A stretch of DNA of 64,000 bases from Mucilaginibacter pineti (GTDB lineage: Bacteria; Bacteroidota; Bacteroidia; Sphingobacteriales; Sphingobacteriaceae), in NCBI RefSeq assembly GCF_900101875.1, contig NZ_FNAI01000013.1:62001-126000 (forward strand), read 5' to 3'. This document shows, in pieces, positions 9,333-18,092 of this stretch. The first letter of the stretch is position 1, and each line of letters opens with the position of its first letter. Position numbers and translations under genes: made by a program. Below the pieces are notes generated by a model. It saw nothing but the letters and a program-made list of their open reading frames with translations. It did not search any database and was not told the origin of the DNA.

Positions 9333-10152
9333 TGAACTCCGCTTCGGGGGGATGAAGGAAACCATCGATGCGCTGGAAAGGGCGTTTCAAAAATTTGAGA
9401 TCGATTTTTACCTAATTGGCGCATTCGCGCGCGATATTTGGATGAATCATCTAGATCATCTGCCTACAAGACGTACAACCTATGATATCGATTTTTCGAT
9501 ATACATCCATAAAATAGAACAATTCCAGGAATTAAAAGACTATTTGGAACAGGTTGAGGGCTTCAAAAGAACAGATGAGCCTTATCGATTGCTCAGCCCT
9601 GATCAAACTATCGTCGATCTCATTCCGTTCGGAGGGGTAGAACAAAACAACATGGTCTATCTGGAAGGACATCCACCTATGGATCTGTCCGTTTTTGGCA
9701 ATATGCAAGTATTAGCGCATGCAAAAACTATCATTGCCAATGGGTCTGAATTCAAGGTCTGCACATTGGCTGGACTATGCATCTTAAAACTGGTAGCGGG
9801 AAATGAAAGAGCGGAAAGATTCGAGAAAGATATGGGGGATTTCTACTATATCTTGGTAAACTATATGGAAATAGCAGGCGACACTCTTTTCGATGTTGAA
9901 CACGAAGATTTAATTGACGAAGATTTCGAACCCCAAATTGCTGCTGTTAAAATATTGGCTCGACAAATGGTGCCGATTTTAAAAGAATCCTTAGAATTAC
10001 AAGAAAGAATATTTGCAATCTTTTTTAAATTAAAAGAAGGCTTCGATGATCGAGAAATAAATGAAATGCATGAACTAGAGCCTCAGGATAAAAAAATTCG
10101 CCGTTTAAAACTAGTTAGTAGTCTTAATGATGAGTTAAAAAGTCAATTATAA
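9307..10152 (+). CDS. AbiEii/AbiGii-type nucleotidyltransferase toxin
   Basis: 281 residues. The nucleotidyltransferase core is visible: IGAFARDIWMNH, then the metal-binding pair in TYDIDFSIYI (D60, D62), then the third acidic segment TIVDLIPFGG. The helical C-terminal part matches AbiEii toxins, which transfer nucleotides to tRNA acceptor ends or related targets and arrest growth during phage infection. The chosen ATG (9307) overlaps the antitoxin gene by 26 bp; a second ATG at 9352, after GGGGGG, would nearly remove the overlap and is an equally plausible start. All catalytic residues I can check are present, so the toxin looks functional. Confidence 0.78.
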   Translation: MDYLKINFDELRFGGMKETIDALERAFQKFEIDFYLIGAFARDIWMNHLDHLPTRRTTYDIDFSIYIHKIEQFQELKDYLEQVEGFKRTDEPYRLLSPDQTIVDLIPFGGVEQNNMVYLEGHPPMDLSVFGNMQVLAHAKTIIANGSEFKVCTLAGLCILKLVAGNERAERFEKDMGDFYYILVNYMEIAGDTLFDVEHEDLIDEDFEPQIAAVKILARQMVPILKESLELQERIFAIFFKLKEGFDDREINEMHELEPQDKKIRRLKLVSSLNDELKSQL

Positions 10153-10349
10153 GTACGCGTATCTTTGTTTTAGCTATTTGGTTAATACCATAAGTAGCTT
10201 ATTGAGCAATTTTGTTTTTGCTAACAATTGTAATTTTAACTAAGTTCTTTAGTAACTTGCATTATATACTCTTCATATGTTTAAATTTGGCCAACCTGAA
10301 CTGATTGTTTCGTTACTTAATGACCCTATAATGGGTATACCGCTGAAAT

Positions 10350-10447
10350 TGATCAGACGTTCCGCGGCAACATGGAAATGTGTTCTGCCGATATTTGACC
10401 AGGGCGTTCTGGGAGGCCTGACCAGGTATTCCGGGGCAAACTGACCA
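10350..10447 (+). repeat. five 23-bp-spaced repeats, IS21-like terminal repeats or iterons
   Basis: Units start at 10350, 10373 (degenerate), 10396, 10419 and 10442, exactly 23 bp apart, with core TGACCAGG followed by TTC(C/T)GGG. The unit at 10350 (TGATCAGACGTTCCGCGGCA) shares its first 12 bases with 10699-10710. Multiple TGACC-containing terminal repeats are a hallmark of IS21-family ends, and no IstA/IstB gene is present, so a stranded IS end is likely. Replication iterons are the alternative. Confidence 0.45.
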
Positions 10448-10481
10448 TGCAACACTCGTAACAGTCAGTCGTCTAATAAAA

Positions 10482-10520
10482 GATACACTTGAGATTCCAA
10501 TTTGGAATCTCAAGTGTATC
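10482..10520. repeat. perfect 39-bp palindrome (19-bp arms, 1-nt centre)
   Basis: The left arm GATACACTTGAGATTCCAA (10482-10500) is perfectly complementary to 10502-10520, with a single T at the centre. There is no T-tract, so it is not a standard terminator. It sits in a gene-free stretch (10153-11039) rich in other mobile-DNA traces; a recombinase or repressor site, or the inner end of a lost element, are options. Confidence 0.6.
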
Positions 10521-10760
10521 AAATGCGATGCCTATTTATTATGATATTAAAGCCGATAAGTTAATGCGATTCGCTTTGCTGGATTAATTCATTTAAGCTC
10601 TAATCTGGAGAATTCACTGATATTGTTAATTAACGAACAGTGACCATAAGAATAGGCGTTGGTGTTGATGGAGCTTACAGTTGCGGGACAGTCTCGGATG
10701 ATCAGACGTTACCACAATTTTAAATTGAAAGGCCTTCAAAAAATGTTAAAAGAGGTATTA

Positions 10761-10792
10761 GGGGTTCGATTTTAAACCCGCCCAGTCCGCCA
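10761..10792 (+). other. tRNA-Ser-like 3' end fragment, candidate attachment site
   Basis: GGGGTTCGATT resembles a T-loop, and CCCGCCCAGTCCGCCA is an exact match to the usual 3' strand of the T-stem, acceptor stem, discriminator G and CCA of many tRNA-Ser genes. The 5' two thirds of a tRNA are absent and the T-stem is broken by TTTTAAA. A rho-independent terminator follows 20 bp later and a tyrosine recombinase gene 250 bp later. This is the classic picture of an att site left by tRNA-targeted integration. Confidence 0.45.
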
Positions 10793-10811
10793 AGTACATT
10801 ATCAAAAATGC

Positions 10812-10846
10812 AAAAAGCCTTTAAATTTCAAATTTAAAGGCTTTTT
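10812..10846 (+). terminator. rho-independent terminator after the tRNA-like fragment
   Basis: AAAAAGCCTTTAAATTT (10812-10828) pairs perfectly with 10830-10846 around a single C and ends in a six-T run. It can work in both directions. It probably belonged to the tRNA gene whose 3' end survives upstream. Confidence 0.8.
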
Positions 10847-11039
10847 TGTTTTCCGGACACTGCCGGAATTGCCAAAATTGTCAGTATTAAGTCGCGTGAT
10901 AAGTGCGTTGCACCATTTTCGGAAAAAGTGACGCACGAATCTTAAAGCAAGTGATTGACTGACAGCCTGTTCATGTGATGTACATCTTGATTATCCGACG
11001 CTGCATTTCGAATTTTGTTTTACCATTAAATTATTCGAC

Positions 11040-12257
11040 ATGTTAGAAAAAAGTTTCGGATTGCTGTTTTTTTTAAAAGCATCAAAAAGTCAGAGCGTCC
11101 CGAACCTGCGGACCGTGTATTTAAGAATTACCGTTGACGGCAATTCAAAGGAATTATCTACCAAAAGGAACTGGCCCCAATCACGCTGGAGTCAGTCAGC
11201 CGGGAGGGCAACTGGTACAAAGGAGGACGTAAAATCACTTAACGCATACCTCGACCTGCTTGCCAGTCAGGTTTACCAGGCCAAACTCAAGCTGATTGAA
11301 TCACAGAAGCCGGTGACAGCTGAAGCACTTAAAAACCTGATGACAGGAGAAGGGGATAATAAACACATGATCCTTGAGGCATTTAAACTCCACAACGAGC
11401 AAATGAAAGCTCTTGTCGGAACGGAGTTTGCGCCAGCAACATTAATGCGTTACAAGACCGCTTATGCCCATACTAAGGCCTTTGTAAAATGGAAGTACGA
11501 CAAGGAGGACTTTGACATTAACGAACTGAATTATGAGTTTGTCTCACAGTTTGCTTTTTGGCTGAAGTCTGAACGTAAGTGTGCTCACAATGCTACCGTA
11601 AAATATATCGGCAATCTTAAAAAAATCGTACTGGAGTGCATGAAAAAAGGATGGCTGGTGAAAGACCCCTTTGCTAATTTTAAAACAAATAAAAAGGAAG
11701 TTCACCGGATCGCGCTTACGAAAGAAGAACTGAAGGCTATCGCTAACAAAAAATTCGGTGTGGAACGCCTGAACTACGTCCGGGATATATTTTTGTTTAG
11801 CTGCTATACCGGACTTGCCTACATTGATGTATATCAGCTAAGGCGTTCAGACATCATCACTGGTGTCGATGACGGGCAATGGATCATAACTACCCGCCAG
11901 AAAACAGAATCAGCAACCCGCATTCCGCTATTGCCGCAGGCACTGGAGATCATGGAAAAATACAAGGATGATGTCCGTTGCGCAGCAAGGGGTTTGGTTC
12001 TACCCGTACTCACTAATCAAAAAATGAATTCTTATCTGAAAGAGATTGGCGACAGCTGTGATATTTCCAACGCGCTGACATTCCATATTGCCCGTCATAC
12101 TTTCGCCACTACAGTAACTTTAAGTAATGGAGTGCCTATTGAAACCGTCTCTAAGATGTTGGGCCATAAGTCCCTAAAACAAACTCAGCAATACGCTAAA
12201 ATTGTAGACTTGAAAATCAGCGAAGATATGCAACGGCTACGCGATAAGCTCCAATAA
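11040..12257 (+). CDS. tyrosine-type site-specific recombinase (integrase)
   Basis: 405 residues: an N-terminal Arm-binding-like domain (about 1-90), a SAM-like core-binding domain (about 95-210, TLMRYKTAYAHTKAFVKW), and the catalytic domain. Catalytic features are HIARHTFATT (HxxR), LGHKSLKQTQQYAKI with the nucleophilic Tyr, and a Lys-containing beta-hairpin (TTRQKTES). The first catalytic Arg box reads CYTGLAYIDVYQL, the Ala variant common in Bacteroidota integrases. It lies next to a tRNA 3' fragment and a terminator, so it probably inserted the element that carries the sulfur-linked operon and the mobilization genes. Intact. Confidence 0.92.
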   Translation: MLEKSFGLLFFLKASKSQSVPNLRTVYLRITVDGNSKELSTKRNWPQSRWSQSAGRATGTKEDVKSLNAYLDLLASQVYQAKLKLIESQKPVTAEALKNLMTGEGDNKHMILEAFKLHNEQMKALVGTEFAPATLMRYKTAYAHTKAFVKWKYDKEDFDINELNYEFVSQFAFWLKSERKCAHNATVKYIGNLKKIVLECMKKGWLVKDPFANFKTNKKEVHRIALTKEELKAIANKKFGVERLNYVRDIFLFSCYTGLAYIDVYQLRRSDIITGVDDGQWIITTRQKTESATRIPLLPQALEIMEKYKDDVRCAARGLVLPVLTNQKMNSYLKEIGDSCDISNALTFHIARHTFATTVTLSNGVPIETVSKMLGHKSLKQTQQYAKIVDLKISEDMQRLRDKLQ

Positions 12258-12286
12258 ACTATTTAAACTATTAAAAGTGTATATTA

Positions 12287-12313
12287 GAACTGGTCACAAC
12301 TTGTGGCCAGTTC
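12287..12313. terminator. hairpin between integrase and cysteine desulfurase genes
   Basis: GAACTGGTCACAA (12287-12299) pairs with TTGTGGCCAGTTC (12301-12313) with one G-T type mismatch. It follows the integrase stop by 30 bp and is followed by a modest AT-rich run. The convergent cysteine desulfurase gene ends 110 bp further on, so it may terminate either unit. Confidence 0.5.
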
Positions 12314-12423
12314 AATTTAAAAGTTTGATGTAACGTATTTTAAGCTATCTAAAACCGGGGGAATAGAACTTAATAATGTTGAACTGTTATGATGCATGGC
12401 CGATATGATTGCAAATCCTTTGT

Positions 12424-13581
12424 TTAAAAATTATCAATAATTCTAGAAATTTTCGTGTAGGCTTTAATGATTTCTTCTGCTGCAAAATTAGTTTGATCCA
12501 AGGTATTAAATCGTCCGAAGCCAACACGGATAGTATTAAAAGCCGCTTCAGAGGAGATGCCTAATTCAGTAAGAACTCTTGACGGCTCAATACTTCCGGA
12601 TTCGCAAGCTGATCCAGTGCTCATAACTAAATCAGGGAGATTGCCTAAAAGCATTTCCGCATCGACGTTGGGAAAGGTTATATTACTATTATTTGATAGT
12701 CTATTATTTTTTGCGCCGTTAATAATCAGGCCAGATATTTTCTCAACTAATATTTTCTCAAAAAGATCCCTTAATTGCATAGTTTTGCTGTTTTCTTTAT
12801 CAAAACACTCATTTAACAATTGGCACGCGGCTCCTAATCCGACAATTAGTGGAACTGGCAACGTTCCAGGTCGGATACTTCCTAGCGCCCCACCTCCAAA
12901 CATAATAGGGTTTAGTAATCGTTTTAATCCATCTTTTATCCACAATATACCTACGCCTTTAGGACCATAAATCTTGTGGCCACTAAAAGACAAGAAATCT
13001 ATACCCAGTTCATCCACATTTACAATGACCTTGCCAATACCTTGTGATGCATCACAATGAAAAAATGCACCACTACTTTTCGACAATGCCGCAAGTGCCG
13101 CTAATGGCTGAATCGTGCCAATTTCAGAATTGGCTAACTGTACAGATATTAGATAGGTATTATCATCTATGATTTTCTCTGCCTCGGTAAGATCGATTAA
13201 GCCAGTATCATCAACAGGCAGATAATCAACTACCCAGCCCTGGGTCTCCAAATAAGCGATTGGCATTAGCACCGCTTTGTGCTCTATCCGAGTCGTAACA
13301 ATTTTATTTTTTTTACCGGTTTTCTTTAGTCTATTGTTGGTGATGCCAATTATTGCAAGGTTAATGCTTTCTGTAGCACCAGAAGTGATGATAATTTCTT
13401 CTTTGCGGCCTCCAATAAGCAAACTGATTTGCTCCGTTGCCTTGTTAACAGCTTCTGCAGCAGCCAAGCCAAAATGATGATCACTAGACGGATTGCCGTA
13501 ATTATCGGTAAAAAACGGCAACATCTGCTCTACAACTCTTGGGTCGCAAGAGGTCGTTGCATGATTATCTAAATAAATCAT
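12424..13581 (-). CDS. cysteine desulfurase (NifS/IscS/DndA-like), sulfur donor of the adjoining system
   Basis: 385 residues, a complete class V aminotransferase fold. H101 (RIEHKAV) stacks on PLP, SFSGHKIYGPKG supplies the PLP lysine K203, and STGSACESGS holds the persulfide Cys C326. The enzyme removes sulfur from cysteine and hands it to partners. It is divergently transcribed from a five-gene operon whose last gene is a PAPS-reductase-like protein, the same enzyme pairing (desulfurase plus PP-loop reductase) that makes DNA phosphorothioates in Dnd and Ssp systems. No iscU or suf genes lie nearby, so a role dedicated to the operon, rather than Fe-S housekeeping, is likely (inference). Confidence 0.9.
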   Translation of the reverse strand: MIYLDNHATTSCDPRVVEQMLPFFTDNYGNPSSDHHFGLAAAEAVNKATEQISLLIGGRKEEIIITSGATESINLAIIGITNNRLKKTGKKNKIVTTRIEHKAVLMPIAYLETQGWVVDYLPVDDTGLIDLTEAEKIIDDNTYLISVQLANSEIGTIQPLAALAALSKSSGAFFHCDASQGIGKVIVNVDELGIDFLSFSGHKIYGPKGVGILWIKDGLKRLLNPIMFGGGALGSIRPGTLPVPLIVGLGAACQLLNECFDKENSKTMQLRDLFEKILVEKISGLIINGAKNNRLSNNSNITFPNVDAEMLLGNLPDLVMSTGSACESGSIEPSRVLTELGISSEAAFNTIRVGFGRFNTLDQTNFAAEEIIKAYTKISRIIDNF

Positions 13582-13701
13582 CCTTATATTTGTTAGATTA
13601 TTTTATAAATAGGCCGAAAATAAAGATTATTTTTGATAGCTTGGGCTGGAGCAATTGCTTTCTTTTGTTTCAGCTCCGGAGCCTTATTACACGTTTATTG
13701 C

Positions 13702-14640
13702 ATGAAATTTAGATTTTCAGGACACGAAAGTTTTCCTTGCCGCTATACATGGTTGCCTAAAGCTTACCAGGCTATCTCAACTGATCCTGAGATTTTCTCA
13801 AATGATAATGCAGCCATGGTTACGTTGGGCGTTGGGAAAAACATGGTAAAATCCATCCGTTTTTGGATACAGGCATTTGGTATTGCTAAACCGGCTACTG
13901 GCCAACCCGGTTTAGAACCAACTGAATTAGGCCATTTAATCTTTGGCCCCGACGGTTTCGATCCTTTTTTGGAAGATACGCAGACCCTTTGGTTACTGCA
14001 CTATAAGCTATCAAGTATTAAAGATGACCCCTTATTTGCATGGTATTTTTTACTTTATCGCTGGTCAAAACCTCAATTTTCCCGCTCAGAGGTGTTAAGC
14101 CAATTTACAAAAGAATCTGAACAAATGGAACGTCCGTTGGCCGATTTTACCAAAGATCAGCATTTCGATATATTCCTCCATAGTTATGTGCCGGTTCGAT
14201 CAAAGAAAACTAACGAAGTACTTGAAGATTCTCTAGATTGCCCCTTGAATGAGTTACAGTTTATTTTACCAGGCGGCGAAAGGCTGTCAGACGACGGCGG
14301 ACGACTAGAGCCGCTATATGAATTTAACAATGAAAATGGGCAGCAGATTTCAGACCAATTATTTGTCTATTGCCTTTTTGATAATTGGCGCAATTTTCAT
14401 GCAGCGGAACAAACGATTTCCTTTCGTGAAATTTCATCATCACCTTGCAGTATTGGGCAGGTTTTTCGGCTAAATGAACCGGAATTGCGTAATCGTTTAG
14501 AGCATATTAGTGCTGTTTCAGCAGGTTTGTTTGAATTCGTCTCGTCTGCTTCCGTACCTCGTTTAATAAAGACAGGCGAATTCAGTGATCAAACACAACA
14601 AACGTTGCTGAATACGATGTATAGAAACATCGCCGTTTAA
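13702..14640 (+). CDS. DUF4007 family protein, first gene of the sulfur-linked operon
   Basis: I start the gene at the ATG at 13702 because the family begins with MKFRFSGHESFPCRYTWLPK; the open frame extends back to 13633, but those 23 residues look non-native. The conserved blocks FSGHESFPCRY and LGVGKNMVKSIRFWIQAFG are typical of DUF4007, whose biochemistry is unknown. The middle has a winged-helix feel and a W-rich helix (WLLHYKLSS ... WYFLLYRWSK). A DNA-binding or target-recognition role is a guess based on its constant company with DNA sulfur genes. It is 24 bp upstream of the ATPase gene and certainly co-transcribed. Confidence 0.82.
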   Translation: MKFRFSGHESFPCRYTWLPKAYQAISTDPEIFSNDNAAMVTLGVGKNMVKSIRFWIQAFGIAKPATGQPGLEPTELGHLIFGPDGFDPFLEDTQTLWLLHYKLSSIKDDPLFAWYFLLYRWSKPQFSRSEVLSQFTKESEQMERPLADFTKDQHFDIFLHSYVPVRSKKTNEVLEDSLDCPLNELQFILPGGERLSDDGGRLEPLYEFNNENGQQISDQLFVYCLFDNWRNFHAAEQTISFREISSSPCSIGQVFRLNEPELRNRLEHISAVSAGLFEFVSSASVPRLIKTGEFSDQTQQTLLNTMYRNIAV

Positions 14641-14664
14641 TATATACCTAATTAGTACTAAAAA

Positions 14665-17600
14665 GTGAGTGAAACTCAAGTAATGAATATTTTTAAAACG
14701 CATCCGCGCTATTTGAGATCAACAAATCTTGAAAGAGATTGGCACGATCCGGAAGTGTTAAGTAATTATGTCATCACCCCGCAAAGCCGAGCTTCCTTTG
14801 AAAAGATAAATTTAGGTTTGAAACCACAATCCGGGATGAGGGCATGGCGTATTACCGGTGACTATGGTTCCGGTAAATCATCTTTCGCCCTGTTCGCTGC
14901 AAACCTTCTTGATCAAAGAAATGAAGATTTTCTGCCAGGAGGTGAAAAATTGTCTTTAAGCACGGTAAAGCAACGTATTATCCCTTTACTGATTACCGGC
15001 CATCGCGGTTCACTCGCATTAGCTATTTGCAATAGTGTCCTAGGTTACCTTGTTGAATTCCATCAAGGAATGGCCATAACCATTGAACTTCAAGAATTAA
15101 TTGCCACTAAGATAACCTTAACAGATGCGATTGTCATACAGTATGTTAAAAAGCTGCATGAGGTTATTGTCCAGAGCAAAAAAGCAGCAGGAATTGCTAT
15201 TTTTATTGATGAAGCAGGAAAGTTTCTTGAATACGCGGCTTCCAGATCCGAGCAGGAAGATATTTATCTACTACAATCCTTAGCGGAACTAGCATCGCGT
15301 AGCGGAAAACATCCAATAGTCATAGTAACGATACTGCATCAAGGTTTAAATGCCTACGCAGAACGTTTGTCAAAAGGACAACAGCGCGAATGGGAAAAAA
15401 TCGCTGGAAGGTTTGAGGAGGTTTTATGGCACCATCCACTTGACCAGGTAGCCATGTTAATTGCTCATTCCACCAATGTCGATATGGATGCCATTCCATC
15501 GACCGCAAAGTACCAAGCTGTAATATCGATGAAAAATGCGATCAGACTGGGGTGGTATGGATACAATGTAAATGCAGATCTTTTAACTGAGCTTGCACCA
15601 AGGTTATACCCACTTGAACCAACAATTATCCCTGTATTGGTTCGCGTGTTTACATTATTTGGTCAAAATGAGCGATCACTATTTTCTTTTTTATTAGGTT
15701 CAGAAGATTTTGGGTTGCAAGAATTTGTGCTTAAAACAGAAGGACAGCAATACTTTAGACTATATAATCTTTATGATTATGTTAAAGCAACATTTGGTGC
15801 AAAACTTCCGAGCTTAAGCTATTACTGGAAAGCTATTGATGAAGTCGTTAATATTTTTCCACCAGAAAAAATTATCGAATTACAATTGCTAAAGACTATA
15901 GGGTTAATAAATCTGATCAATTCAGATGCGTTGATACCGTCAAAGGAATTGATATTGGCAGCCGTCGGAACAGAACAAGGGGATATACTTGACGAACTTA
16001 AAGCTAAACAGGTAATTTATTACAGGGGGCATGCAGGTGGTTATTGCGTTTGGCCGCATTCAAGTGTTAATATTGAAGATTGTTACCAGCAGGCTATATT
16101 GGCTTTGGGACCGCCAGCTAAGGACATCAAAAATCAACTTAAACAAAAACTATCAACAAGACCGCTGGTTGCTCGTAGACATTATATCGCAACCGGCAAT
16201 TTAAGGTATTTTGAAATTCAATACGTCGATGTGAATTACCTAAAGGCTGCTGTTGAGCGACAGTTTGAAGCAGATGGACTGATTGTTGTACCGCTTTGCG
16301 AAACACAAAATGATGTTCGATCAGCTACAATAGTCGCTGTATCTGATGAAAGCCAGCAGCTGAATAATGTTATCATTGTTGTTCCCGCAGCGCTGAATTA
16401 CCTATCTGAATTCTTGGAAGAAGTCAGGCGTTGGGAATGGGTAGAACGGTCTGTTGGAGAGTTGAGACATGACCGTTTCGCACGGGAGGAAGTATCCCGT
16501 AAATTGGCCGCAGCTAGCCTGGAGCTACAACGTCACTTACAAAAATCTATTGGGCTTAATGCATTTTCTGACGAAAGTGAACTTGCGTGGTATTTTAAAG
16601 GTGAAAAACAGTTAGAGGTAGTTAATGGCAGAAGTGTGATGGGTTTTTTATCGGACATTTGTGATGCTACCTACTTTTTAGCACCGAAAATTCACAATGA
16701 ACTGGTTAATCGCCGTGATCCATCTCCCGCGGCCACATCAGCTCGCTTACGCCTTTGTGAACGCATGTTTGAATATTCAAACATGCCTTATTTGGGGATG
16801 GACAGTGAAAAACATCCACCTGAAATGTCAATGTATCTTTCGGTGTTACAAGCCGCCGGCTTACATAATATCTCCCAGAATGGCACATGGGAGATTAGTT
16901 TACCTCAAACAGATTATGATGCGCTCAATTGCAATGTGATTCCAGCTATGCGCTGTATCGACCATTTATTGTCAAATCGGTATAACGAAAGAGTCCCGGT
17001 AACTGAAGTATTTAACGCTTTACAAGCGCCACCGTTTGGAGTTAGAAATGGTATGATTCCAGTATTATTAGCGGTTTTTATTGTAATTAACGAACAAGCC
17101 GTTGCAGTATACGAAGATGGTTCTTTTATTCCTCGTATCACTGGCTCTAACTTTCTTCGGCTTATCAAAGCACCGGAAACCTTTGACATTCAATATTACC
17201 CAATTAGTACGTTACGCACTTCCTTGTTCAGTAAACTTGTTCAGGATCTTGGCTTCGATACTATTAATCGGGCCGACATTAACCTCTTGGACGTGGTTAA
17301 ACCGCTATTTGTATTTATGAGTGGGTTACCCGAATATGTAATGAATACGACCAGTTTAGATCCACGTACACAAAAGGTACGTGGAATACTACGTGCAACA
17401 CGTGATCCTATTAAGCTTTTGTTCACTGATCTGCCTATAGCCACAGAAATTGGAGAGCTCAAAGGCGACTTTTTCGATGCGGAAATCATTAATGATTTTT
17501 CTGCAAGGCTTAAAATGGCTATCGACGAAATGCGTGCCAGTTTTCCTGCCTTATTACGTAGGTTGCTTAATGATCTCTTGCGTGAATTTGATCTTAATGG

Positions 17601-18090
17601 AACCTTCGAATCAAATCGAGTAGCATTAGCTGACCGCGGTAGAGCTTTAGCTCCTTTTGTTACTGAAATTAGGTTAAAAAGTTATTGTCTTCGGTTGGCG
17701 GACCTTAATTTAAATGCCGATCAATGGGCAGAGTCGTTGTCTAATTTAATTTGTTCAATGCCGGCAAATAAATGGCGCGACCGAGACATGTATAAATTCG
17801 GACAGGAGATACACCAACTGACTCAGCAATTTCTTCGTGTGGAGGCTACGGTATATGATAAAACTAACCGTCCTGCCGATACCCGATCTGTTCGCGTCTC
17901 TCTTACTAAGCCAGATGGGCAGGAACGTGATCAGGTCATTCACTTGACTGCCGCTGAAGCTGAGGCAGCAGATACATTGGAATTTGAACTGCAAAAATTG
18001 CTAAGTTCGCAAGGCCAGGTAGGAATTGCTGCGGCATCGTCTTTGTTGTGGAAAATGCTATCTGATACGCAAAAACCAAACCTTACTTAA
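14665..18090 (+). CDS. large P-loop ATPase of the sulfur-linked operon
   Basis: 1141 residues. Walker A is GDYGSGKS (65-72) and Walker B is IFIDEAG (about 179-185), followed by a sensor-like segment (HPIVIVTILHQ); so an AAA+/STAND-like ATPase occupies roughly 40-330. The remaining 800 residues are mostly helical with no motif I know, including a WH-like region (about 420-480). The size and layout recall BrxC/PglY-class ATPases, but I cannot claim homology. Translation starts at GTG (14665) or ATG (14683, MNIFKTHPRYL). The next gene starts 2 bp after the stop, so the products are made together. Likely the motor or switch of the system. Confidence 0.75.
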   Translation: MSETQVMNIFKTHPRYLRSTNLERDWHDPEVLSNYVITPQSRASFEKINLGLKPQSGMRAWRITGDYGSGKSSFALFAANLLDQRNEDFLPGGEKLSLSTVKQRIIPLLITGHRGSLALAICNSVLGYLVEFHQGMAITIELQELIATKITLTDAIVIQYVKKLHEVIVQSKKAAGIAIFIDEAGKFLEYAASRSEQEDIYLLQSLAELASRSGKHPIVIVTILHQGLNAYAERLSKGQQREWEKIAGRFEEVLWHHPLDQVAMLIAHSTNVDMDAIPSTAKYQAVISMKNAIRLGWYGYNVNADLLTELAPRLYPLEPTIIPVLVRVFTLFGQNERSLFSFLLGSEDFGLQEFVLKTEGQQYFRLYNLYDYVKATFGAKLPSLSYYWKAIDEVVNIFPPEKIIELQLLKTIGLINLINSDALIPSKELILAAVGTEQGDILDELKAKQVIYYRGHAGGYCVWPHSSVNIEDCYQQAILALGPPAKDIKNQLKQKLSTRPLVARRHYIATGNLRYFEIQYVDVNYLKAAVERQFEADGLIVVPLCETQNDVRSATIVAVSDESQQLNNVIIVVPAALNYLSEFLEEVRRWEWVERSVGELRHDRFAREEVSRKLAAASLELQRHLQKSIGLNAFSDESELAWYFKGEKQLEVVNGRSVMGFLSDICDATYFLAPKIHNELVNRRDPSPAATSARLRLCERMFEYSNMPYLGMDSEKHPPEMSMYLSVLQAAGLHNISQNGTWEISLPQTDYDALNCNVIPAMRCIDHLLSNRYNERVPVTEVFNALQAPPFGVRNGMIPVLLAVFIVINEQAVAVYEDGSFIPRITGSNFLRLIKAPETFDIQYYPISTLRTSLFSKLVQDLGFDTINRADINLLDVVKPLFVFMSGLPEYVMNTTSLDPRTQKVRGILRATRDPIKLLFTDLPIATEIGELKGDFFDAEIINDFSARLKMAIDEMRASFPALLRRLLNDLLREFDLNGTFESNRVALADRGRALAPFVTEIRLKSYCLRLADLNLNADQWAESLSNLICSMPANKWRDRDMYKFGQEIHQLTQQFLRVEATVYDKTNRPADTRSVRVSLTKPDGQERDQVIHLTAAEAEAADTLEFELQKLLSSQGQVGIAAASSLLWKMLSDTQKPNLT

Positions 18091-18092
18091 CT

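Noticed and set aside
10273..10522. Small minus-strand genes in the repeat region
   Set aside because: Their codons are made by the 23-bp repeats and palindrome and have no protein-like pattern.
10761..10792. Complete tRNA gene
   Set aside because: Only the 3' end is present; no D-arm or anticodon arm is seen upstream and the T-stem is broken.
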